Shown here: one piece after another, positions 1 through 7,195 of the stretch | Position numbering within the stretch: position 1 is the first letter of the stretch | Layout of the letters: every line of letters begins with the position of its first letter | Origin: Colimorpha sp045576855 | GTDB taxonomy: Bacteria; Bacteroidota; Bacteroidia; Bacteroidales; P3 | NCBI GenBank assembly: GCA_045576855.1 | Contig: JAZNHG010000052.1 | Location: forward strand, 1 to 64,000 | DNA: 64,000 nucleotides | Reading direction: 5' to 3' | Position numbers and translations under genes: made by a program | Notes under the pieces: generated by a model | The model's input: only the letters and a program-made list of their open reading frames with translations | Databases searched by the model: none | What the model was told of the DNA's origin: nothing

Positions 1-319
1 GTGTTATGTTTCATAATGTTGTTTTTTTAAAAATTGTAATTCATTGTTCAATTTACACATATTGGAAAGGGCTATCCCCCCTCTGCAATAAATTTGCCCC
101 GGCTGCGTTACATACAGACAGCAGGACGCAGGTTCTGCACCTTGGGGTGCCGGAAACAGGTTCCGCAGAGTGGTTGGTTTATTGATTATTATGCACTCTG
201 TGGCCTGGGGGCACCCTCTCTTTTTTATGCCCCGACGCATGCGGCGCAGAGAATCGGGCGTGCGCGGGGCAATGCTAGATGATCTTCATGGTGGTGGGGG
301 GGGGGATTAGGTTAAACAA
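1..319. other. Intergenic DNA without a recognisable gene
   Basis: No reading frame here looks like a real protein. The stretch starts AT-rich and then holds two hairpins: GCACC (137-141) with GGTGC (146-150), and CCGCAGAGTG (163-172) with CACTCTGTGG (194-203). It lies downstream of the minus-strand lipoprotein gene that ends at 320, so the hairpins could end its transcript, but no clean T-run follows either one. Confidence 0.5.
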
Positions 320-739
320 TTAAAGTTTGGTTGCAATGCAGGTGTAGATACCCGTAGTACTGTCATAATCTATATCTACAGTATAACCTTGCTTCGTCAT
401 TCCGTCAGCCCAAGTTTTGGCATCGTCACGCGAGCGGGTGGTGTAGGTGACAACATCTTTGGATAATGAGGAGGCAGTCTGGTTCGAATGGCTGTCTCGG
501 AAGGATACGGAATGTCCCTCTTCGGCCAGGGCAACCAGATAGTCCAAAAACTCAAGCCATGCGGCCTCGTTGTCGAAGGTGGTGGTGCTGGAAACTCCAT
601 CGACCGTGTAGACCACCGTCAAGGTGGTGCCGATAGTCTCCTCGAATGCCGTCGGAGAGATTAACTCTTCTTTCTGGCAGCCGGTGGCTGCTACACTCAG
701 CACCGCCAGGAATGCAATTGTTTTGAGCGTTTTTTTCAT
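320..739 (-). CDS. Small lipoprotein of unknown function
   Basis: A 139-residue protein with a signal peptide ending in a lipobox (SVAATGC, Cys21), so it is probably exported and lipid-anchored in the envelope. The mature part has no motif I recognise; it is polar and Ser/Thr-rich, with a segment around residues 55-80 (FLDYLVALAEEGHSVSFRD) that looks like an alpha/beta fold. It lies 22 bases downstream of the 164-residue gene and is probably the last gene of the operon that begins with the sigma factor at 2055. The second sigma operon of this window also ends in lipoproteins, which suggests a related role as its target or partner. The function is unknown. Confidence 0.75.
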   Translation of the reverse strand: MKKTLKTIAFLAVLSVAATGCQKEELISPTAFEETIGTTLTVVYTVDGVSSTTTFDNEAAWLEFLDYLVALAEEGHSVSFRDSHSNQTASSLSKDVVTYTTRSRDDAKTWADGMTKQGYTVDIDYDSTTGIYTCIATKL

Positions 740-761
740 TGGTTTTCTTGTTTTTGTATTT

Positions 762-1256
762 TTATTTTATCGGGATTTCTGAAAAATAATTCCTCCCTTT
801 TATATGCAGGTTGTCTTCCGGCTTTTGGGTATGGAATATGGCGATGGTGAAGCGCTGGGGGAGGAATGAGTATATATCATAGTGCCGCTCAACAGTGTCT
901 CTATTTTGTGGGGGGAAATCTTTGGTGTATTCCCCAGTCATACGATGTTGATAATCCCAGTTTTTGGATATGGTCATTAGGACTTTTATGCCCTCCTCGT
1001 CACGCCCCAGGTCGCGCAGCAGCCAGACGTAGGTGGCGGAGTCACGGGCTTCGAGGAGGGTCATGTCGAAGTGGATGGTGTCGGCGACGGTCATGTCCTG
1101 GATATAGGCGGCGCGTATGCCGGGGGTCTTGCGGTAGTGGCGATATATCTCGCTGGTTTCGCCCGTGGGGAAGAGCACGTTCCAGTACTTGCACAACGCC
1201 ACGGCGCCTACCCCCAGGAGAGCTGTCAGCAAGAGTATGAGCAGATGGCGTTTCAT
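762..1256 (-). CDS. Membrane-anchored or exported protein of a sigma-factor operon, unknown function
   Basis: A 164-residue protein with one hydrophobic N-terminal segment (residues 4-22) that serves as a signal anchor or signal peptide, then a soluble mixed alpha/beta part. No lipobox Cys follows the usual pattern. The start ATG overlaps the stop of the upstream 89-residue gene as ATGA (1253-1256), which implies translational coupling. Its place as third gene behind a sigma factor and a small membrane protein suggests an extracytoplasmic part of the same regulatory unit. I recognise no family. Confidence 0.75.
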   Translation of the reverse strand: MKRHLLILLLTALLGVGAVALCKYWNVLFPTGETSEIYRHYRKTPGIRAAYIQDMTVADTIHFDMTLLEARDSATYVWLLRDLGRDEEGIKVLMTISKNWDYQHRMTGEYTKDFPPQNRDTVERHYDIYSFLPQRFTIAIFHTQKPEDNLHIKGRNYFSEIPIK

Positions 1257-1522
1257 GCGTAGTCGACCGTTTGGAGGGCTGTGTGGTAGGCCGCGAAGGG
1301 AGAATAGCCTCTGGAGGTGAAGATGGCATCCGCGGGCAAGGAAGGCAGTGCGACGGCGGCCACGGCGACGACGGCCGCCAGGAAGAGCAGGTCGGCCACG
1401 CCGTAGCGGCGGCGCGTCCAGCGGTGCAGGTCGGCGCTGTCGCGCGCTGCACGCCGCGACACATGCCCCTCGGCATTGGCCACCGCAAGCATCTGTTCTA
1501 TGTCTTGTTGTTCCATATTCAT
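1253..1522 (-). CDS. Small single-pass membrane protein, possible anti-sigma factor
   Basis: An 89-residue protein: a charged N-terminal half (residues 1-43), one transmembrane helix (about 45-60, rich in Leu, Ala and Val) and a short outer tail. It starts with ATGA overlap on the stop of the sigma-factor gene (start codon at 1522, stop TGA at 1519-1521), so the two are probably translated together. A cytoplasmic segment plus one membrane helix directly behind an ECF sigma factor is the usual anti-sigma layout, but I see no zinc motif or other known anti-sigma domain. The role is inferred from context. The in-frame ATG at 1516 is an alternative start. Confidence 0.7.
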   Translation of the reverse strand: MNMEQQDIEQMLAVANAEGHVSRRAARDSADLHRWTRRRYGVADLLFLAAVVAVAAVALPSLPADAIFTSRGYSPFAAYHTALQTVDYA

Positions 1523-2055
1523 TGCTTTTTGTCGTTGTTGTTCATTCTGTTGTAGGTGTCGCGCATCTTCTGTATGACGCGCTGGCGCATCATGTACACT
1601 GCCGCCGTGCTGGTTTGCATCAACCGGGCGATTTCTTCGGCCGAGTAGCCCTCGTTGTTGAGCTGCAGATAGCGGCGTTCGCGTTCGTTGAGGCCGACGG
1701 CCAGCTGTTCCAGGGTTTCGCGTACATCGTCGTCGCGACGGTCGTCGGCCAGCGAGGCAGCCAGCGCGGGGTCGAGCGCCACCCAGTCCGGCGGGCGGTG
1801 GTGGGCGCGGTGCGATATCTCGCTGCGGCAGCGCCAGGCCACCCAGGCAGCCTCGCGCTTGCGGTCGGTGTCGGCAGGCAGTTCGTGCAGGTGGCGCCAG
1901 ATAGCGAGGTAGCACCGTTGCACCAAGTCGGCACAATAGTACTCGTCGTGCATGAACGAGCGGAACCAGCAGAGGTTGCGTATCATCCTCTGGTGGCGGT
2001 CGATGAGGCTGTTGAACCTGCGCTCCGCATCATCTATGTTGCCGACGGCAAGCAT
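1519..2055 (-). CDS. ECF-like RNA polymerase sigma factor (sigma-70 family)
   Basis: A 178-residue protein with the two-domain layout of ECF sigma factors: region 2 (about residues 15-55, with ADLVQRCYLAIWRHL) and region 4 (about residues 120-165). Region 4 contains LNERERRYLQL and then a helix-turn-helix with EEIARLMQTSTAAVYMMRQR that would contact the -35 element. It directs RNA polymerase to a specific promoter set, probably including its own operon. I chose the ATG at 2055 because the 17 residues added by the ATG at 2106 do not look like a sigma factor. It is the first gene of a four-gene operon with the small membrane protein and two exported proteins. Confidence 0.88.
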   Translation of the reverse strand: MLAVGNIDDAERRFNSLIDRHQRMIRNLCWFRSFMHDEYYCADLVQRCYLAIWRHLHELPADTDRKREAAWVAWRCRSEISHRAHHRPPDWVALDPALAASLADDRRDDDVRETLEQLAVGLNERERRYLQLNNEGYSAEEIARLMQTSTAAVYMMRQRVIQKMRDTYNRMNNNDKKQ

Positions 2056-2189
2056 CTCACATATATAATAGCCCCCCCAAGGGTCTGTTTCTAACAGCGA
2101 GGGCAAAAAAATCTACACACCCACGCAGGCGGGGCTGATACAACGGTTGGGGACGGGACGCCCATTCGGGCAGGCGGCCGGTGCAACGC

Positions 2190-2648
2190 TCAGGGGCGGT
2201 AGGCGTCGAAGCGCTGGGCAGCAAGGCGCTCGTAGCGGGTGCCGGGGCGGCCATAGTTGGCATAGGGATGGATGCTGATACCGCCGCGGGGCACAAAGAG
2301 GCCGAGCACCTCGATGTAGCGCGGGTCCATCAGCTGCACCAGGTCGTCCAGAATGGTGTTGACACAGTCCTCGTGGAAATCGCCGTGGTTGCGGAAGCCG
2401 AAGAGGTAGAGTTTCAGACTCTTGCTTTCCACCATGCGATGGTCGGGGATGTAGAGTATGCGCAGCTCGGCGAAGTCGGGCTGTCCGGTGATGGGACACA
2501 GGGTGGTGAATTCCGGACAGCGGAACTCGACCCAATAGTCGCGCTCGGGATGGCGGTTGTCGAAAGTCTCGAGCACGGCGGGGTCGTAGGTGGTGGGGAC
2601 CTCGGTCTTGTGTCCGAGCGATTGCAGGTGGTCTTGTTCTCTATTCAT
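2190..2648 (-). CDS. queF: NADPH-dependent 7-cyano-7-deazaguanine reductase
   Basis: QueF reduces preQ0 to preQ1 with two NADPH in queuosine synthesis. The 152-residue length fits the short single-domain form. Visible motifs are the catalytic Cys51 in CPITGQPD, the family signature ESKSLKLY (residues 74-81) and FHED (91-94) with the conserved His and Glu. It is the last gene of a run in the order queC, queD, queE, queF, in pathway order, all on the minus strand with short gaps. Together they make preQ1 from GTP-derived dihydroneopterin triphosphate for tRNA modification. Confidence 0.96.
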   Translation of the reverse strand: MNREQDHLQSLGHKTEVPTTYDPAVLETFDNRHPERDYWVEFRCPEFTTLCPITGQPDFAELRILYIPDHRMVESKSLKLYLFGFRNHGDFHEDCVNTILDDLVQLMDPRYIEVLGLFVPRGGISIHPYANYGRPGTRYERLAAQRFDAYRP

Positions 2649-2729
2649 ATACTGCTTATTATGTTTTTTTCAGAAACGGCGAATCACTAGAATTTTACGA
2701 ATGCCACTCTCCGTTTGCGGCTGGCTGGA

Positions 2730-3311
2730 TTATCTTATATTCAATATTTTGTGTAGCTGGAGCGAGAGCCGCCATTCGGGGTGGGCCATACAGTAGTCCA
2801 CCGCCTGGCGGACGAGGTCGGCATTGCGGACGGGGTCGCCGGTGTCGCAGGGTTGCAGGTAGCGGTGTGCCACCTGTATGTGGGGGTACAGCGAGGGCTC
2901 GTGGACGCCGTCGAAAAGGAGTTTCAGCTCGTCGGCGCGTTCCAGCACGGGTGCGGCGGCGGGCCCGAGAAAGAGGTCCTTGGGCGAGAGGGTCACCCAG
3001 TCCACATTGGGCGGCAGGGGGCAGGTGCCATTGGTCTCGACTGCCACATAGTGGCCCACGCTGTGCAGCGCGTCGACAAAGGTGGGTGTGAGCTGCAGCG
3101 CTGGCTCGCCACCGGTGACGACTATATGGTGGCAGTCGTAGAAACCGGTCATGGCTACGGTCTCCAGCTCGGAGTACTCCACATAGCCCGCGTGGTGCGT
3201 GTCGCAGAAGGGGCATTGCAGGTTGCACCCGCTGAGGCGGATGAAGACGGCCGGGGTGCCGCTATAGTAGCCTTCGCCCTGGAGGGAATAGAATATTTCG
3301 TTGACCAGCAT
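2730..3311 (-). CDS. queE: 7-carboxy-7-deazaguanine synthase (radical SAM)
   Basis: QueE contracts the ring of 6-carboxytetrahydropterin to 7-carboxy-7-deazaguanine. The 193-residue protein begins with the family N-terminus VNEIFYSLQGEG and carries the radical-SAM cluster CNLQCPFC (Cys29, Cys33, Cys36), which binds the 4Fe-4S cluster and S-adenosylmethionine. The motif VVTGGEPALQ follows. The frame stays open upstream of 3311, but that part is the shadow of queD; the ATG at 3311 gives the normal family start. It lies 23 bases after queD. Confidence 0.95.
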   Translation of the reverse strand: MLVNEIFYSLQGEGYYSGTPAVFIRLSGCNLQCPFCDTHHAGYVEYSELETVAMTGFYDCHHIVVTGGEPALQLTPTFVDALHSVGHYVAVETNGTCPLPPNVDWVTLSPKDLFLGPAAAPVLERADELKLLFDGVHEPSLYPHIQVAHRYLQPCDTGDPVRNADLVRQAVDYCMAHPEWRLSLQLHKILNIR

Positions 3312-3334
3312 AGGGACAAAGGGGTATGAAGGGG

Positions 3335-3685
3335 TCAATCCAGGCCCGGCACATCGTCCGCCACATAGGTGGCCACATTGCCGGTGGTCTCCTGCACGTC
3401 GACGCGATAGCATCCAGGCACCTGCCGGCAGCACCAGCGGGCCATGTTTTCGGCCGTGGGGTTGCAGCCTATCACGTCGTTGACCACCTGGTGGTCCAGC
3501 CGGTCGGCGATGCGGCTCTTGATTTCGGAGAAGTCGACCACCATGCCGTGGCGGTTCAGCTCGCGGGCGCGGCAGTGGATGGTGATAAGCCAGTTGTGGC
3601 CGTGCAGCTGGGTACACTTGCTGGGATAGTCCAGCTCGAGGCGGTGGGCACCCGATACCTCGATGGTTTTCTTTACGTAGTACAT
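3335..3685 (-). CDS. queD: 6-carboxytetrahydropterin synthase
   Basis: QueD converts 7,8-dihydroneopterin triphosphate to 6-carboxytetrahydropterin. The 116-residue protein has the zinc ligands His14 (SGAHRL), His28 and His30 (LHGHNW) and the catalytic Cys24. The length is normal for the family. It lies between queC, from which it is separated by a repeat-filled gap of about 150 bases, and queE 23 bases downstream. Confidence 0.95.
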   Translation of the reverse strand: MYYVKKTIEVSGAHRLELDYPSKCTQLHGHNWLITIHCRARELNRHGMVVDFSEIKSRIADRLDHQVVNDVIGCNPTAENMARWCCRQVPGCYRVDVQETTGNVATYVADDVPGLD

Positions 3686-3693
3686 TTCTTTTT

Positions 3694-3849
3694 AGTTTTA
3701 AGCTTTGAGCTTTAAGTTTTAAGCTGTGAGTTTTTGGTTTTAAACTGTGAGCTTCAAGTTTTAAGTTGTAATCTTTTAACTATGAGTAGCATTTTAAATT
3801 CAGTCTGCGTCAGCCACTTAAAACTTACAGCTTAAAGCTCACAGCTGTA
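3694..3849. repeat. Heptamer-word hairpin (TTTTAAG/CTTTGAG family) between queC and queD
   Basis: The left arm (from 3694) is made of 7-bp words such as TTTTAAG, CTTTGAG and CTGTGAG. A non-repetitive spacer lies near 3770-3815, and the right arm (from about 3818) carries the inverted words (CTTAAAA, CTTACAG). The two arms can pair into a long stem. The right arm runs into queC and encodes its last codons. A second copy of this word family is at 56146-56243. Confidence 0.8.
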
Positions 3850-4497
3850 AATTGTGGGGTCGGGCACGCCGGCCTCGCGGAACGCCTGCCGGCGCGCGCG
3901 GCAGGTGCCGCAGGTGCCGCAGTGGAGCGCGGTGCCGCGATAGCAGGAATAGGTCGCGCCATAGTCGATGCCCAGGGCGGTGCCGCGGCGCACCAGGTCG
4001 GCCTTGGAGAGGTGGGTGTAGGGCGCCGCGAGGGTCACCCCCTCGTAGGTGCCGGCACGCATAGCAGCATCCATAGCCTCGACAAAGGCGGGACGGCAGT
4101 CGGGATAGATGGCGTGGTCGCCCCCGTGGTTGGCTATGAGCACACGCCGCAGGCCACGGCTCTCGGCCAGTCCGCAGGCCACGCTGAGCATGATGCCGTT
4201 GCGGAAGGGCACCACGGTGCTCTTCATGTTCTCCTCGTCGTAGTCGCCGGTGGGAATGGCATCGGCTCCGGCGGTGAGCGACGAGCGGAAATACTGCCCG
4301 ATGAAGGCAAGCGGAAGCACCAGATGCTCGATGCCGAGCCGCTGGCAATGGTGGCGGGCGCAGGCCGTCTCGCGGGCGGCATGGTTGCTGCCATAGTCGA
4401 AGGTGACGGCCAGCGCTATGCGCTCGCGCTCCTCGTAGAGCAGCGTCGTGGAATCGAGGCCGCCCGAATAGATAATCACAGAATCTTTCTCTGCCAT
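3832..4497 (-). CDS. queC: 7-cyano-7-deazaguanine synthase
   Basis: QueC converts 7-carboxy-7-deazaguanine to preQ0 with ATP and ammonia. The 221-residue protein has the N-type ATP pyrophosphatase loop SGGLDS (residues 11-16), the motif FRNGIMLS and a C-terminal zinc cluster with Cys in YSCYRG and CGTCGTC. I chose the ATG at 4497 because it gives the family N-terminus; the longer frame runs into a repeat. The last codons (SCEL and the stop) lie inside a heptamer repeat that continues into the gap to queD, so the extreme C-terminus seems to be repeat-derived. Confidence 0.94.
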   Translation of the reverse strand: MAEKDSVIIYSGGLDSTTLLYEERERIALAVTFDYGSNHAARETACARHHCQRLGIEHLVLPLAFIGQYFRSSLTAGADAIPTGDYDEENMKSTVVPFRNGIMLSVACGLAESRGLRRVLIANHGGDHAIYPDCRPAFVEAMDAAMRAGTYEGVTLAAPYTHLSKADLVRRGTALGIDYGATYSCYRGTALHCGTCGTCRARRQAFREAGVPDPTIYSCEL

Positions 4498-4541
4498 AGT
4501 CTTGTTTTGTTGAAGGGGGTTAGCAAGCACCCCTGATGGGG

Positions 4542-4685
4542 AGTGTTCAGTGTTCAGTGTACAGTGTTTAGTGAGTAGTTTCTGATACACACCGACCACT
4601 GACCACTAAACACTGAACACTGAACACTGAACACTGAACACTGAACACTGAACACTGAACACTAAACACTGAACACTAAACACTA
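4542..4685. repeat. Heptamer-word hairpin (GTTCAGT / ACACTGA family)
   Basis: The left arm has GTTCAGT-type words (4542-4580), followed by a short spacer and a right arm of about a dozen inverted words (AACACTG, AACACTA) up to 4685. The arms are complementary. The array fills the gap between queC and the SIMPL gene, and its last bases form the TAG stop of the SIMPL gene. Confidence 0.85.
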
Positions 4686-5393
4686 TTTAAGATAGTACTC
4701 CACGGTAGTGACAACACGCACCTTCTTCACCTGGGGGGTGTTCTCGTCGAGGTCTTCCACCTCGAAGTAGCCCTGCGAGGCGGTGCGCATCTTGCCGATA
4801 CGGCTGTGGCTGTTCTTGGCGAACTCGTCGGCGGCGGTGCGGGCGTTCTCCAGGCTCTCGGCTATCATGGAGGGCTTGATGTCGTTCAACCCGTTGTACT
4901 CATAGCTGGCGTATGTGTTGCTGATGATATTCTGCTTCAGCAGTTCGCCGTCTATCTTGTTCTGTATGTTGCCCACCTGCTCCATCTTCGAGGTGAAGAC
5001 GCTGATGGTCTGGCTGGCGCTATAGCGGAAGCGGATGTTGTTGCCGCTATAGTAGCTGTCGTAGCGGTCGTTGAAGTGAGCCGAGGTGTACTTGATTTCG
5101 TCGTCGGAGAATCCGGCCTCCTTCAGCAGGGCGATGATGGCGCGGTCGTTGCGCTCCATCGTGCCGCGCAGGGCGGCCAGGTCGTTGTCCTGCTCGCTGT
5201 AGTTGATGCGCAGCACCACACGGTCGGCGGGCACCTCCTTCTCGCAGAGGCCGCGCACCTTGACGGTGTCGTCGTACGACTTCAGCGTCTTCACGGTGCA
5301 GACCATGAAGATGCCCAGCACCAGTGCCGCCAGCACGATGGCGCCGCCCTGAATCATGTTCTTTTTGAACGGTATGTTTCTTCCTTTATTCAT
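4683..5393 (-). CDS. SIMPL-domain (DUF541) protein
   Basis: A 236-residue protein with an N-terminal membrane anchor (about residues 13-35) and a SIMPL domain over the rest, recognisable from VKVRGLCEKEVPADRVVLRINY and the C-terminal pattern KVRVVTTVEYYLK. SIMPL proteins are envelope proteins of poorly known function, several linked to oxidative stress. It lies 48 bases downstream of the 368-residue outer-membrane-like gene. Its stop codon is formed by the first bases of a heptamer repeat. Confidence 0.85.
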   Translation of the reverse strand: MNKGRNIPFKKNMIQGGAIVLAALVLGIFMVCTVKTLKSYDDTVKVRGLCEKEVPADRVVLRINYSEQDNDLAALRGTMERNDRAIIALLKEAGFSDDEIKYTSAHFNDRYDSYYSGNNIRFRYSASQTISVFTSKMEQVGNIQNKIDGELLKQNIISNTYASYEYNGLNDIKPSMIAESLENARTAADEFAKNSHSRIGKMRTASQGYFEVEDLDENTPQVKKVRVVTTVEYYLK

Positions 5394-5441
5394 GATTTTA
5401 TTGTTTTGTTTAATTTGACATTGTGTGTATGTACATTCGTT

Positions 5442-6548
5442 TTAGCGGTAGCTCACTCGCTCGCGGCGGTTGATGAAGGAGAGTCCGAGCTGGAGGCCGA
5501 AGGTGGGTCCCGACGTGTGGCTGTCGAGGTTGATATAGCTGAAATAGAGGTTGCCCGAGGCGGTGACGGTGAGGCGGCGGGCCTTGCCCTTGGCGCCGTT
5601 CTTGATGGTATGCCAATGGTGGAAGAGGTAGTTGCCGCGCACACCGATGGTGTAGGCCGCACCGGCCTCCCACCAGAAGTCGCTCACACCAAGCGAGATA
5701 TAGGGCGTAAGGGTGTATCCCGGCCGCTCGAGCACCGTGTAGCCGATGCCGAGATAGTTGAAGTCGGTGCGCGAGGTGTATTCCACGCTGTAGCCCACGT
5801 CCGAATCTGCCATCTGCTGGGCGAGGCGGTCGTAGACGATGCCGTTGCTGTAGGAGAAGTAGAAGCCGAAGCGCCTCCAACCGAAGGCATAGTCCATGCC
5901 CAGCGAGCCTACGGTGGCCGACCAGCGCTCGGCCAGATGGCCGGCCGGCACGGCAAATCCCACCGTCAGCCCCAGGCTCCACCAGTAGGGCAGAAGCTCG
6001 AAATCGGGTTTGCCGCCGGGGTGCTCGTTGAGCCAACGGCGGTTCTGCTGGCGCACCTTCTCCACCACAGCGCTGTCGCGCCCGTCGTCGCTGGCGGCGC
6101 GCAGGGCCTCCACCTCGCGGTCCACGCGCTCACGCGTAAGTTCGGCCAGCCGGTCGTACTGGTAGCGGCGGTTGAGCAGCAGCGCCTCGCGCTCCATCTG
6201 GCGGCGGTGCACCTCCACGATGTCGAAGATGGTCTGCATATAGTTCAACTCGGCCTCCGTGCGGTGACCGTCGGCCATCCACGAGGCGGCAGGATATATC
6301 AGCGCCGACGTGCGGCAGTAGATGTAGCTGTCCATCCCCTCGTCGATGCCGCCCAGACGATAGCTCACACCGTACTCCAGATGGCTGGACTGCTTGCCGT
6401 TGAGGGGCTGGCGACCGATTTCCTCCATGCGGATATTGCCCTTGCGCCACGAGCGGCCGCGCCCCAGCTCCTGGGCCTGCACGGCACCGCCCGCAAGCGC
6501 CAGCAGCAGCGCACACCACGCCACCCGCCGGACTGCCGAGGCAGCCAT
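5442..6548 (-). CDS. Probable outer-membrane beta-barrel protein
   Basis: A 368-residue protein with a signal peptide (residues 1-26, ending AVQAQ). After a helical middle part rich in Arg and Glu (about residues 80-170) comes a C-terminal half of alternating hydrophobic strands with many aromatic residues (WWSLGLTVGF, FGFYFSYSNG, YLGIGYTVLE, LYFSYINL), as in outer-membrane barrels. I recognise no family. I chose the ATG at 6548 because it opens the signal peptide; the frame upstream is intergenic. A promoter of the Bacteroidota type lies about 50 bases upstream. Confidence 0.72.
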   Translation of the reverse strand: MAASAVRRVAWCALLLALAGGAVQAQELGRGRSWRKGNIRMEEIGRQPLNGKQSSHLEYGVSYRLGGIDEGMDSYIYCRTSALIYPAASWMADGHRTEAELNYMQTIFDIVEVHRRQMEREALLLNRRYQYDRLAELTRERVDREVEALRAASDDGRDSAVVEKVRQQNRRWLNEHPGGKPDFELLPYWWSLGLTVGFAVPAGHLAERWSATVGSLGMDYAFGWRRFGFYFSYSNGIVYDRLAQQMADSDVGYSVEYTSRTDFNYLGIGYTVLERPGYTLTPYISLGVSDFWWEAGAAYTIGVRGNYLFHHWHTIKNGAKGKARRLTVTASGNLYFSYINLDSHTSGPTFGLQLGLSFINRRERVSYR

Positions 6549-6599
6549 CAGTCTATATGTCAGCGTCTTCACCCGAATTGGACTTTGGTTTTCAGACTG

Positions 6600-6633
6600 C
6601 AAAGATACATAAAAAACTCCACATAGAGACAAA
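6600..6633 (-). promoter_or_regulatory. Promoter of the outer-membrane protein gene
   Basis: On the minus strand, TTTG (6633-6630) is followed after 22 bases by TATCTTTG (6607-6600), which matches the Bacteroidota -33/-7 consensus TTTG and TAnnTTTG. The start codon follows about 50 bases downstream. Confidence 0.65.
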
Positions 6634-6798
6634 CGCAAATAAATATACTGCAATTTCAGCCCCGTGAATCCACACGGCACGCCGTGTGGGCATACCCGCG
6701 CGTACACCCCGCCACCGCCAGCCCGACAGGTCGCCCTGTCACAGGGGAACAGCTCCGCCACCACACTTGCAATCGGCACGCCGTCAGCATACTATACC

Positions 6799-6930
6799 CT
6801 TACCAACACCTACCGCGGTAGGTGTTGGTAAGTCGTTGGTAAGTCGTTGATAAGTCGTTGGTAAGTCGATGATAGGTTGGCAACCTGTCTTTCAGTAGGT
6901 TACAAAGGCGGTTTTTCGCGTCACAACAGG
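6799..6930 (+). repeat. 11-bp-period element, copy A
   Basis: It begins with a perfect 34-bp palindrome (6799-6832, centre CTACCGCGGTAG), then four units of TTGGTAAGTCG (one is TTGATAAGTCG). A conserved tail follows: ATGATAGGTTGG, a short AACCTG, TTCAGT, GGTTACAAAGGCG and a hairpin-like TTTTTCGCGTCACAACAGG. Copies B (17824-17952, minus), C (44011-44153) and D (58324-58467) share this layout. Confidence 0.9.
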
Positions 6931-6940
6931 CAAGAGTTTT

Positions 6941-7195
6941 CAGTGGGCAGTGGGAGCGCAGGCGTCCCGCCTGCATGGTGGACAGTGGGCAGTGAGCAGC
7001 ATCCGGGTGCGGCACCCCCCTCTCCACTCTCAACTCTCACCCCGCAGGCGGCCCGCCTGCGTACCAAGGCTGCCCGTTCTCCGTTCTCATTCCGCAGGCG
7101 GGCCGCCTGCGTACCAAAAGGCGGCAGCCCGCTCTCCACTCTCCACTCTCCACTCTCCGCTCTCCACTCTCCGCTCTACACTCTAGTCTCTCCGC
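6941..7195. repeat. Repeat island: GCAGGCGG palindromes and CTCTCCA/G words
   Basis: It holds a variant palindrome (GCAGGCGTCCCGCCTGC, from 6959), then two palindromes of the GCAGGCGG/CCGCCTGC type, each followed by GTACCAA (from 7044 and 7094, 50 bp apart), then an array of 7-bp words CTCTCCA and CTCTCCG to 7195. The last words overlap the 3' end of the AraC-type gene and supply its final codons and its stop. Confidence 0.85.

Noticed and set aside
4500..4680. preQ1 riboswitch before queC
   Set aside because: The gap is filled by GTTCAGT words; I see neither the short C-rich preQ1-I aptamer nor a pseudoknot pattern.
4806..6626. Open frame of 606 codons on the plus strand
   Set aside because: It is the antisense shadow of the SIMPL and outer-membrane genes, caused by high GC content; it has low-complexity His/Ala/Val composition and no domain.
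6799..7033. Small frames across the 11-bp elements (LPTYHRLTNDL-type peptides), also at 43897-44238 and 58250-58555
   Set aside because: They recur only because the element recurs; no start signals, and the array is open in all frames for the same reason as the 7-bp words.
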